From: an uncultured Bacteroidales bacterium
GTDB lineage: Bacteria; Bacteroidota; Bacteroidia; Bacteroidales; UBA932
Length of the DNA stretch: 8,554 nucleotides
Assembly (NCBI GenBank): GCA_934702165.1
Contig: CAKUYG010000088.1
Coordinates: forward strand, 1 to 8,554
Direction of reading: 5' to 3'
Shown: in pieces, positions 1-6,978 of the stretch
Layout: each line of letters starts with the position of its first letter
How positions within the stretch are numbered: position 1 is the first letter of the stretch
The notes under the pieces: model-generated
Seen by the model: only the letters and a program-made list of their open reading frames with translations
The model's database searches: none
Told to the model about the DNA's origin: nothing
Position numbers and translations under genes: made by a program

Positions 1-1959
1 GATTACTGCAAGTATATGGGGTTCGCCATCAAGCCGGCCGGACAAAAATATGCTCACTTTCTGAATCTTTTGAAGGACATTATTCCTCTTGAGCAGCGGG
101 ATGTCGAGCTTCAAGAAGTTCTTCATCATGAGACCGGAGGCCTGTTCTGGAGTGATCTTGTAAATGCACAGGATGTGCTTTGGCAGATGCAGCACTTCAT
201 GGAGAGTAGCCAACCGAAGAACTGGCTACAGCAAATATATGACGAGGCGATCAAAACGGAGAATTGGGTGTATAAGGGATGGTATCCCGAGTATAAGAAG
301 AGTGTCGAGCGTTTCCTTGCGATGTTCGAGGACGGCAAGACTGCAGGAGATATTGATGATGACACGAAAGACTACTTCATAAGGTTTAGCGATAACTATA
401 TATCCTCCAACTCTCAAGGCAAATACTCTAGCGCAGAGTATGAGCAGATGCTTCCTCTCTGGCCGAAGATGTATGAAATCTTCAAGCGTAATTTGGAGGC
501 TGGCTCTATTTCTCGGGAGGACTACGATGAGATGAAGCAGTTGATACAGCCGGCCCTGTCCAAACAGCACCCTGCGGCATTCCACCGCATGTGGGCTGGC
601 CTCTTCCCGTATCAATTGACTACCATCATTACAGACGGCAGATTCCGTAATGTCTACGACAAGGTTCTGGCGATTGATTCTGCCTTGCCGGCCTCCTCTG
701 GTCATTGGTTGGAGGATAATGTTACCATTATGAATTACTTCAAGGATAACGTGACGTTCCGCGAACCGCTTCATCAAGCCCTGTTTGCCTGGTATCTTTT
801 TGAAAACCTCAACGATAATAACGACAAAATGGATAAATATATTGAACTTCTTCGCGCCAATCACAATCTCGTTCTGACCGGAGCGCCAGGTACCGGGAAA
901 ACATATCTTGCCAAAAAGATAGCTGAGGCAATGGGGGATGACAACCCCGGTTTTGTACAGTTCCATCCGTCATACGACTACACTGATTTTGTGGAAGGCC
1001 TGCGTCCCACGGATGACTGCTCATTCGAGCGTGTAAACGGTGTGTTCAAACAGTTCTGCGCCGAGGCACTGTCAAGTGTTATGACTAGAGATTTTGATAA
1101 GGCTTACGACCTTCTCTTGACTGACCTCTCGGAGATGGAAGAGCCATTGAAACTCACCACACCGAATAGTGGGGCCACATTTGCCATTTCCGTGAATACC
1201 AGAGGGAGCCTGAACCTGCATACTGGTAAGGAGTTGGTCAAGCAAGGTACTCTTACACGGGAGAACATCCGAAACCAAATTGGAGGAAACACAGTCTACA
1301 TTTATTGGAAGGGTTACTTTGATGGCGTGATTAAGCTTCTAAGGGAAAAGTACGGGCTTGTTGAACCTGCACCGACCCTGAGACAGCCGGACCACATCTT
1401 CATCATTGATGAGATCAACCGTGGTGAACTCTCCAAGATCTTTGGCGAATTGTTCTTCGCAGTAGATCCTGGTTACAGGGGCGAGAAGGGAAGAGTCAAA
1501 ACCCAGTACCAGAATATGGTGGAACCTGGAGATCCATTTGAAAAGGGCTTTTATGTGCCCGACAATGTCTACATAATTGGCACGATGAATGACATCGACC
1601 GCGGTGTGGAAAGTATGGACTTCGCGGTTCGCCGTCGTTTTGCTTGGGCTGAAGTGAAGGTTGAAGACCGCATCAAAATGCTTGACGCCCAGATTCCTGA
1701 TTGGAGCGATGCTGCCAAGCGTTGTCTGTCTTCCTTAAATGAAACACTGAAGAAGAAGGAAATAGGCCTCACAGACGCATACGACATTGGCCCTGCTTAT
1801 TTTTTGAAACTGGGGCAGTATGACGGCGACTTCGAGAAACTCTGGGAATACCATATTAAGGGTATTTTGAAGGAGTACCTTAGGGGCTCTCGCGGCATAG
1901 AGGAGAAGATGGCTTCTCTGAAGGAGGCCTTCGATCAATACAAAGAGGCTGAGCAGTAG
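1..1959 (+). CDS. mcrB: McrB-like AAA+ GTPase motor subunit of McrBC system 1 (5'-partial)
   Basis: Probable motor subunit of a modification-dependent restriction system. McrB proteins form AAA+ rings that bind modified DNA, hydrolyse GTP and drive the McrC nuclease. Counting from the Met codon at 16, Walker A GAPGTGKT is at residues 289-296, the Walker B stretch DEINR at 465-469, and the McrB signature MNxxD (MNDID) at 524-528, followed by RRRFAW with likely arginine fingers. Residues 1 to about 280 are mostly helical-looking and match no reader domain I can name. About 105 residues (roughly 355-460) are inserted between Walker A and Walker B and are absent from the second McrB in this window. 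The frame stays open to base 1, so the true start probably lies upstream and ATG 16 is only the first Met seen. The stop codon directly abuts the mcrC start, implying translational coupling. Family assignment is firm; the DNA target is unknown. Confidence 0.93.
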   Translation, partial: DYCKYMGFAIKPAGQKYAHFLNLLKDIIPLEQRDVELQEVLHHETGGLFWSDLVNAQDVLWQMQHFMESSQPKNWLQQIYDEAIKTENWVYKGWYPEYKKSVERFLAMFEDGKTAGDIDDDTKDYFIRFSDNYISSNSQGKYSSAEYEQMLPLWPKMYEIFKRNLEAGSISREDYDEMKQLIQPALSKQHPAAFHRMWAGLFPYQLTTIITDGRFRNVYDKVLAIDSALPASSGHWLEDNVTIMNYFKDNVTFREPLHQALFAWYLFENLNDNNDKMDKYIELLRANHNLVLTGAPGTGKTYLAKKIAEAMGDDNPGFVQFHPSYDYTDFVEGLRPTDDCSFERVNGVFKQFCAEALSSVMTRDFDKAYDLLLTDLSEMEEPLKLTTPNSGATFAISVNTRGSLNLHTGKELVKQGTLTRENIRNQIGGNTVYIYWKGYFDGVIKLLREKYGLVEPAPTLRQPDHIFIIDEINRGELSKIFGELFFAVDPGYRGEKGRVKTQYQNMVEPGDPFEKGFYVPDNVYIIGTMNDIDRGVESMDFAVRRRFAWAEVKVEDRIKMLDAQIPDWSDAAKRCLSSLNETLKKKEIGLTDAYDIGPAYFLKLGQYDGDFEKLWEYHIKGILKEYLRGSRGIEEKMASLKEAFDQYKEAEQ

Positions 1960-3297
1960 ATGGCCGATTCAGTCGTCATAAAGGATAATGCCAGAGAAAG
2001 GAATCTGAAGCTGTCACAACAGCAGTGGTCAGACCTCTCCTTGATTGCCGGACGAACGGTAAAAAAACTGTGCGACCTGGATAACAATGGCATGTCCCTG
2101 CTCGTGTTTCCAAACAGTCTGGATGTCTATGGAGATCAAATCGGCGATAGCACAATCCTTGACATTCAAGACAATGTTGTTACCACAGGGAACCTCATGG
2201 GTTTTGTCGGTTGCAGAGGAACAAACATCCGGATCAAGTCCCGGTTTGACAATGGGGAGGATGACTATTTTATGCATTACCTGTTGGAAAAAGTGTTCTC
2301 CGTGAATTTATTCGACCTTCCGCACAGCACGGATGCCGAATCGGTTTTTGATTTTGTCCTGTTCCTGTTCCCGTTTTTCCTCAAAAGGGCGCTGGCGCAA
2401 GGGCTTTGCAAAGAGTATGTGACCCGGAATCACAATGATGACAAAGTCAGGGGTGTCCTTGATGTTTCGCGACATATCCGGCTGAATATACCATTTAATG
2501 GGAACATCGCGTATAAGACCAGAGAGCACACAGCTGACAATGCCCTTATGGAATTGGTCCGACACACAATCGAATATATCCGCACTAAAGAATACGGCAC
2601 CGGTATTCTCTCACGAGATGAAGAAACCAAGACTGATGTGTCTATGGTGATAGATGCTACGCCATCTTACGAGGAAAGAGAGCGCGAGAGAATAATCAGC
2701 AAGAACATTCGTGCGAGGGTTCATCCATATTATTCGGAGTATGAACCATTAAGGAAGCTCTGTGTTCAGATTCTGCGGCAGGAAGAGATCAAATACGGCA
2801 AATGCGATGATACTGTCTATGGCGTGCTTTTCGATGGAGCTTGGCTCTGGGAAGAGTACCTGAATACGATACTGCGAGAATTGGGTTTCACGCATCCGGA
2901 AAACAAGTTGGGGCTCGGCGCCATTCATCTCTTCAGGCCCAAACGTGGACGTCGCTTCCCGGACTTCTACAACGGCCAGATGGTCTTGGATGCCAAGTAT
3001 AAACGCTACGAAGAGGGCGGCATTTCCGGCGTCAGTCGAGAAGATCTCGCTCAGGTTATTTCATATATGTACATACGCAAGCTTATGGTTGGCGGATTCA
3101 TTGTGCCAGGTGAGACTGCTGTTATACAAGAATCGGAAACCCTTCACGGATATGGGGGCCAGATGGTCCTCTTAACGCTCCCTGTTTCCAAAGATGCCGA
3201 TACATACGACAGCTTCTGTGGGCTAATGGCAGCGAATGAGAGGCGATTTTCTGAAGTGGTATTATCTCTGAAGAATCAAGCTTCTACGCAAGAATAA
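1960..3297 (+). CDS. mcrC: McrC-like PD-(D/E)XK nuclease subunit of McrBC system 1
   Basis: Nuclease partner of the upstream McrB. In this family McrC binds the McrB ring, stimulates its GTPase and cuts DNA. The 445-residue protein is longer than the roughly 350-residue E. coli McrC. The N-terminal part (about 1-300) is the McrB-binding and structural region. The C-terminal part holds the nuclease site: Pro334-Asp335, then LDAKYK with Asp344 and Lys346, then DLAQVISYMY with Gln366, the usual order for PD-(D/E)XK enzymes. A basic stretch, RPKRGRR (326-332), lies just before the catalytic PD. The ATG follows the mcrB stop with no gap and no separate ribosome binding site, so translation is likely coupled. 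It is closely similar along its whole length to the second McrC, sharing for example the blocks HPYYSEYEPLRKLC and FDGAWLWE. All expected catalytic residues are present, so it is probably active. Confidence 0.93.
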   Translation: MADSVVIKDNARERNLKLSQQQWSDLSLIAGRTVKKLCDLDNNGMSLLVFPNSLDVYGDQIGDSTILDIQDNVVTTGNLMGFVGCRGTNIRIKSRFDNGEDDYFMHYLLEKVFSVNLFDLPHSTDAESVFDFVLFLFPFFLKRALAQGLCKEYVTRNHNDDKVRGVLDVSRHIRLNIPFNGNIAYKTREHTADNALMELVRHTIEYIRTKEYGTGILSRDEETKTDVSMVIDATPSYEERERERIISKNIRARVHPYYSEYEPLRKLCVQILRQEEIKYGKCDDTVYGVLFDGAWLWEEYLNTILRELGFTHPENKLGLGAIHLFRPKRGRRFPDFYNGQMVLDAKYKRYEEGGISGVSREDLAQVISYMYIRKLMVGGFIVPGETAVIQESETLHGYGGQMVLLTLPVSKDADTYDSFCGLMAANERRFSEVVLSLKNQASTQE

Positions 3298-3311
3298 TTA
3301 TTCTGTCATTA

Positions 3312-3500
3312 CTATCCGTTTCGGACGGCATACTTGATGATGTCGTTCCGACTCCCCATATCGTAATTCTCAAAGTGATACCTATAAATCAGACCGTAAA
3401 GGAGGACAGATTCTGTTTGTGGAATGTCCTTCTGAATCTTACGGACAGAGCGCGAAACGCTATTGCCAGGATTGAGCTCTATTAGAATGTCGAGCCCCTC
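3312..3500 (-). pseudogene. C-terminal remnant of an unidentified protein
   Basis: An open minus-strand stretch of about 62 codons ends at a TAG (3312-3314). It reads like real protein (for example VLLYGLIYRYHFENYD and NDIIKYAVRNG) but has no ATG near its upstream end. It begins directly after the stop codon of the rtcB remnant and in the same frame. The simplest reading is that a deletion joined the tail of another gene to the end of rtcB. I do not recognise the family. The downstream end lies 14 bases from the 3' end of mcrC-1 and converges with it. Lack of a plausible start supports a remnant rather than a small gene, although a non-ATG start after the purine-rich GGATAGGAGGGG (about 3495-3506) cannot be excluded. 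Confidence 0.5.
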
Positions 3501-3851
3501 CTATCCTTTGATGACGGCTACCGGGACAAGCTCCGTGACGATTTTCACGAGGTCGGTCTGGTCTGCCATGACCTTGTCGATGTCCTTGTAGGCTCCGGCC
3601 GCCTCCTCCAGATCACTCTGCCCGCGGATGGCGTGGATGATGCCGGTTTCGCCGAGGCGGGCGCTCGTCGCACCTTTACGGTGGACAATCACGTTTTCAT
3701 CGAAGTGGTTTTCCCGGCAGGCGTAGTTGTGTGCGATGTTGATAACCGGGTCGAACTGCGCATCGGGATAGATGTCCCCGATGACCTGGCAGATGCGCTG
3801 CATCATCAGGCGGCGGTTGCATAGCGCGAACTCCACGCAGTAGTTAATCTC
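3501..3851 (-). pseudogene. rtcB: RtcB RNA ligase C-terminal remnant with internal deletion
   Basis: RtcB joins 2',3'-cyclic phosphate and 5'-OH RNA ends in tRNA splicing and RNA repair, using metal ions and a guanylated histidine. The remnant keeps family-typical segments: FALCNRRLM, IAHNYACRENH, VHRKGATSARLGETGII, and the C-terminal AGAYKDID through PVAVIKG. The normal block after GETGII, which carries the PGSMG/PGSQG motif and the SHGAGR segment with the guanylated His, is missing. Instead GETGII runs directly into HAIRGQ, a sequence expected just upstream of the C-terminus. The N-terminal half with the Asp and Cys metal ligands is also absent. Similarity starts near 3851, beyond which the frame meets a stop at 3885-3887, so a GTG at 3836 is probably not a real start. 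Without its N-terminal half and active-site block the product cannot be a ligase. The region is GC-rich compared with the flanking mcrBC genes. Confidence 0.85.
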
Positions 3852-3942
3852 ACCCCTTCTCGGCCTTTGCCGGCATGGAGGACATCATCGGACGTCTTGA
3901 GGACCGTGTTTCCGCCGTAAGGCATGAGAAGAAACCGGAAAG
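3852..3942 (+). other. Unassigned coding scrap between the rtcB and WYL remnants
   Basis: On the plus strand a frame through ATG 3875 reads as plausible protein (MEDIIGRLEDRVSAVRHEKK) up to about 3942. There the neighbouring WYL reading frame begins in another phase; the scrap's own frame ends at a TGA (3974-3976) after only 33 codons. The charged helical look resembles the N-terminal helix of small helix-turn-helix proteins found in Bacteroidales mobile elements, but this is only an impression. It is most likely a gene fragment trapped between two deletion junctions. It is too short for firm assignment. Confidence 0.25.
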
Positions 3943-4335
3943 GATGTATTCAATCTTGCTCTTGACCGGATTATGAGCATTTCTCCCGCGCCAGCGGGTG
4001 TGAAGTTCATCCCAATGGATAGATATAACCCGGAAACATGGTTTGATGATGCCGTCGGTGTCACCAAGGACAGGACAATGAAGCCGAAGTCAGTACGTAT
4101 CTGGGCAAACGCCAAAGAGGCGCCGTACATACGCACTAAACCTTTTCACAAGAGCCAGGTGGTCGTGGAGGCGGATCAGGACGGCAACACCATTTTCCGG
4201 ATTAATGTGATTCTCAACCAAGAACTGGAACGCGAGATCTTGAGTTTCAGTGAGGGGATCAAGGTTCTCGCGCCCAAGGAACTGGTAGACTCCATCGGCA
4301 AGAGAATCAGGGACGCCGCGAAGCTTTATGAGTGA
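3943..4335 (+). pseudogene. WYL-domain regulator, C-terminal remnant
   Basis: The open frame begins with DVFNLALDRIMSI and continues through NPETWFDDAVGVTKD, APYIRTKPFHKSQ, INVILNQELEREIL and VLAPKELVDSI to a natural-looking C-terminus. This is the order seen in the second half of WYL proteins: the end of the WYL sensor domain with the LALDRI strand, followed by the C-terminal WCX-type domain. WYL proteins usually have an N-terminal winged-helix DNA-binding domain and often control phage-defence loci. Here that domain and the first part of the WYL domain are missing, and the frame meets a stop (3925-3927) a few codons upstream of the homology. An ATG at 3973 could give a 120-residue product without the DNA-binding part. 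A remnant is more likely than a functional gene, although a short ligand-binding protein is possible. Confidence 0.75.
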
Positions 4336-4358
4336 GTGCTGGGCTTTGGCGGGGAAAG

Positions 4359-5522
4359 TCATTTCTGTGAGCCAATGAACTCAACAATCGCCGACACCTC
4401 TTCCGTGCTGATATATCCGCCTTGTATCCGCTCCAGATTCACGCCCTGGCTCAGCAACATATCTCCCTTGCCAATAAGCTTCTCAGCACCAGGCATATCC
4501 AGAATGTTCTTCGAGTCAATTCCGGAGGCGGTCCGGAAGGCAATTCGTGTCGGGAAGTTGGCTTTGATGAGACCTGTTATCACATCCTGGGAAGGCCTTT
4601 GAGTTGTAAGAATCATATGGATTCCAGCGGCCTGTCCTCTCTGGGCGAGACAAATGATAGATGCCGTAATCCGTTTGGACAGTTCCCTGGATTCCTTTTT
4701 GGCGCCGAAGGCTACAGTCAAGTCCCCATATTCGTCGATGAAGCAGACAATGTACGGAAGCTTGCCCTCCGCTTGCCGGTTATAATCGCGGATGTTGTTT
4801 GCATTGGCCTGCAAGAGGGTATTATACCTATCTTCCATCTCCGCGCAGAGCCCCTCCAGGACACTGGCTGCATCCTGCGGGCTTGTGATTATTGGTGCGC
4901 ACAGATAATGGCTTTGGAGCGCCCCGTATTCTGAAAAATCGGACATTTTGGGGTCAATGAAGACGAACTTCACTTCATCGGGCCGTTTGCTGAAAAGGAG
5001 GGATGCCACCATCGAATGCAGGCAAACAGATTTCCCCTGCTTCGTGGCCCCGGCCAATAGTATATTCGGGGCGTCAACAAGGTCGATAACCTTGACGCTC
5101 CGGACTTTGGTGGTGCCGATGGCTAGAGGCAGCCCGACCGTGCTTCCCCGGAAGGCCTTATCCTCAAGAAGACTTCGTAGTGACACTGTAGAACGATGGT
5201 CATTGGGGATTTCGAGGACTATGGAATCCGGACAAACAGAGATACGGACACCTATTGAGCCTATAGCAAGGGTAATATCATCAACCAGTGCGTGAATTCT
5301 TGTGGGGCGGGTACCCGGTGCCAGAGCCACTTGATATTCCGATATGGCGGGACCGGAAAGGGCGCGGATGTCTTCTTTGATTTTGAGCCTGTACGCATCC
5401 ATTATGTCTCGAATGCGATCCGCTTTACGGAATTGTTCCTCGGCGGTCATGCTGAATTGCTGGTCTTCATATTTGTCCAGCAAAGTCAAATCAGGGAATT
5501 TGTACTCAGTTAAACAGTTCAT
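4359..5522 (-). CDS. FtsK/SpoIIIE-family soluble DNA translocase (motor core only)
   Basis: ATP-driven double-stranded DNA pump of the FtsK/SpoIIIE family, reduced to the alpha/beta motor core. In the 387-residue product, residues about 40-110 match the FtsK alpha domain (GPAISEYQVALAPGTRPTRI, LEIPN). Walker A GATKQGKS is at 158-165, Walker B FIDEYGD at 261-267, and the family block TTQRPSQDVITGLIKANFPTRIAFR at 307-331, followed by GKGDMLL. The protein ends just after the core (STEEVSAIVEFI), where cell-division FtsK continues into a linker and the gamma winged helix. It also has no membrane segments. GTG 5561 and ATG 5543 are possible alternative starts. ATG 5522 is chosen because AAGGGACAAGAA precedes it and the possible promoter would lie just upstream. 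It follows mcrC-2 on the same strand. Its role is unknown; it could be a defence motor, or come from a transfer or mobile element. Confidence 0.87.
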   Translation of the reverse strand: MNCLTEYKFPDLTLLDKYEDQQFSMTAEEQFRKADRIRDIMDAYRLKIKEDIRALSGPAISEYQVALAPGTRPTRIHALVDDITLAIGSIGVRISVCPDSIVLEIPNDHRSTVSLRSLLEDKAFRGSTVGLPLAIGTTKVRSVKVIDLVDAPNILLAGATKQGKSVCLHSMVASLLFSKRPDEVKFVFIDPKMSDFSEYGALQSHYLCAPIITSPQDAASVLEGLCAEMEDRYNTLLQANANNIRDYNRQAEGKLPYIVCFIDEYGDLTVAFGAKKESRELSKRITASIICLAQRGQAAGIHMILTTQRPSQDVITGLIKANFPTRIAFRTASGIDSKNILDMPGAEKLIGKGDMLLSQGVNLERIQGGYISTEEVSAIVEFIGSQK

Positions 5523-5541
5523 TTCTTGTCCCTTTTGTTTC

Positions 5542-5593
5542 ATGCCGCGAAGATACGGCACGGGAATGCCAAAGAGTGGCAGGGAAAGGCATT
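5542..5593. repeat. Cluster of TGCC/GGCA inverted repeats in the ftsK-like leader
   Basis: Three small dyads share the TGCC/GGCA core: TGCCG (5542-5546) with CGGCA (5556-5560); TGCC (5567-5570) with GGCA (5578-5581); and AATGCC (5565-5570) with GGCATT (5588-5593). They overlap the candidate promoter and the alternative starts. They could be operator sites or RNA hairpins acting on the ftsK-like gene. The arms are short, so chance cannot be excluded. Confidence 0.3.
5548..5555 (-). promoter_or_regulatory. Possible Bacteroidetes -7 box for the ftsK-like gene
   Basis: On the minus strand TATCTTCG differs at one position from the Bacteroidetes -7 consensus TAnnTTTG. It lies 25 bases before the preferred ATG (5522), giving a short leader. 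A TTTG lies upstream, but only 14 bases away, closer than the usual spacing for a -33 element. If this is a promoter, the GTG (5561) and ATG (5543) starts are unlikely to be used. Confidence 0.3.
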
Positions 5594-5611
5594 GAGAATA
5601 ATTGTGTATTG

Positions 5612-5639
5612 AAAAAGAACTGCCTGTTCACGTCTTTTT
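5612..5639 (-). terminator. Hairpin with T tract after mcrC-2
   Basis: AAAAAGA (5612-5618) and TCTTTTT (5633-5639) are perfect 7-base inverted repeats. Inside them GAAC (5617-5620) can alternatively pair with GTTC (5626-5629). Read on the minus strand, the hairpin begins at the mcrC-2 stop codon and ends in five T residues, as expected for a weak intrinsic terminator or attenuator. The arms are AT-rich, so read-through into the ftsK-like gene is quite possible. Confidence 0.45.
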
Positions 5640-6969
5640 ACAATTCGCTCTTTCGCAATTCTCCTCTCAAAAAGTTTTCACTATCAAGAATTTCCTGATT
5701 GAACGTTTCCCAGTCATCGGTAGACTGCGGAACATAAAAAGGGTAAACCATTATTGTCCCTCCATGCCCATTCAGACGGTATTTGCTGTGTTGAGTTCTT
5801 TTCTCAAACGGATATACATATGTTCCGTGTTCTGAACGGGTACAATACATATACGTGATTACCTGGTATAAATCTTCTTTCCCTACACCTTGATTGAGGT
5901 GTTTGTACTTGGCATCCAGGATATGATTCTTACGATAGAAATCTGGGTACATTGTTTTGGAGTATTTATCATACTCGTCGTCATCCTCCGGATTGGCAAA
6001 CATTGATATGCCGTTTGTGCCAAGTCGATTCTCCAGATGATGGAACCCCTCCTTCGCTAAAATAGTATTTAGGTAAGCCTCCCATAGCCACGCACCATCG
6101 AAAACAACTCCGTAAACCTTTTCATTTTCTTCGCCGTACTTTATTCCTTCCTGACGTAGAATCTGGAGGCACAACTTTCGAAGCGGCTCATATTCAGAAT
6201 AATATGGATGCACTCTGGAACGAAGATTCTTAATAATGAAATTCAGTCGGGCACTCTTAGTATATGTTGGCGTTGCGGAAACAACGGCAGCCACACTGTC
6301 CTTCATTTCCTCATCATTTGAGAGGATGCTTGCACCAAAATCCTTTTCACGGATGTATTCGATAGTATGACGTATCAACTCCAGCAAAGGATTATCTGAG
6401 GTGCGTTCACGAACCCGGTATGCAATCTTGCCAGTAAAAGGAATATTCTTTTGAATATGACGGGAAATATTTATTACGCCTCGTAGATTCTCATCGTTCC
6501 TATTGTATGTCACATATTCTCGATAGATTCCTTGGGACAGAGCCTTCTTCAAGAAATACGGGAACAAAAACAACGAGAAATCGAAAATGGATTCATGGCT
6601 GGTTTGATAAGGAAGGTCGAATAGGTTAATGGAGAAGACTCTTTCCAACAGATAATGCATAAAGAAGTCGTTGGAATCCTTATCAAAGCGGGAACGGATT
6701 TTTAACATAGTTTCCCTACGTCCAATAAAACCCATTAGGTTTCCCGAGTATACTTTTCTATCCTTGATTCTAATTATTGAGTCCTCGGCATCAATATCTC
6801 CTCTGGTACCAAGAACATGAGGGAACACTAATAGAGAAGGATTCTCATCATCACCGCATAGTTCACCTATAGGCTTGTTGGCAATTACCTTCAAGTCATC
6901 CCACTGTCTTTCATTTATCTCTATTGATAAACCTTGACAGTTGTCTGGTATGATGATGGGAGCCGACAT
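5638..6969 (-). CDS. mcrC: McrC-like PD-(D/E)XK nuclease subunit of McrBC system 2
   Basis: Second McrC nuclease, 443 residues, partner of the McrB encoded just upstream on the same strand. The catalytic order is intact: Pro342-Asp343 in YPDF, then LDAKYK with Asp352 and Lys354, then DLYQVITYMY with Gln369. It aligns end to end with the first McrC in this window, with long identical blocks such as RHTIEYIR, HPYYSEYEPLRKLC and DGAWLWE. It differs before the catalytic PD: the segment NPEDDDEYDKY (326-336) is acidic and longer, where the first McrC has a basic RPKRGRR. The ATG lies nine bases after the mcrB-2 stop, so the pair forms one transcription unit. Base composition is visibly AT-richer than the surrounding gene remnants. 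All expected active-site residues are present. Confidence 0.93.
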   Translation of the reverse strand: MSAPIIIPDNCQGLSIEINERQWDDLKVIANKPIGELCGDDENPSLLVFPHVLGTRGDIDAEDSIIRIKDRKVYSGNLMGFIGRRETMLKIRSRFDKDSNDFFMHYLLERVFSINLFDLPYQTSHESIFDFSLFLFPYFLKKALSQGIYREYVTYNRNDENLRGVINISRHIQKNIPFTGKIAYRVRERTSDNPLLELIRHTIEYIREKDFGASILSNDEEMKDSVAAVVSATPTYTKSARLNFIIKNLRSRVHPYYSEYEPLRKLCLQILRQEGIKYGEENEKVYGVVFDGAWLWEAYLNTILAKEGFHHLENRLGTNGISMFANPEDDDEYDKYSKTMYPDFYRKNHILDAKYKHLNQGVGKEDLYQVITYMYCTRSEHGTYVYPFEKRTQHSKYRLNGHGGTIMVYPFYVPQSTDDWETFNQEILDSENFLRGELRKSEL

Positions 6970-6978
6970 TAAAACGAC

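Noticed and set aside
226..966. Long minus-strand open frame of 246 codons inside mcrB-1
   Set aside because: It lies wholly opposite a gene with clear AAA+ motifs, and its translation shows no recognisable domain; it is a shadow.
3313..3328. TCCG/CGGA mini-hairpin as a terminator for mcrC-1
   Set aside because: The stem is only four base pairs, has no following T run, and lies inside the coding tail on the other strand.
3633..3824. Plus-strand open frame opposite the rtcB remnant
   Set aside because: The minus strand carries clear RtcB motifs here, so the plus frame is a mirror of a GC-rich coding region.
4422..4934. Plus-strand open frame of 170 codons opposite the ftsK-like gene
   Set aside because: The opposite strand encodes the conserved FtsK motor blocks across the same bases, so this frame is antisense noise.
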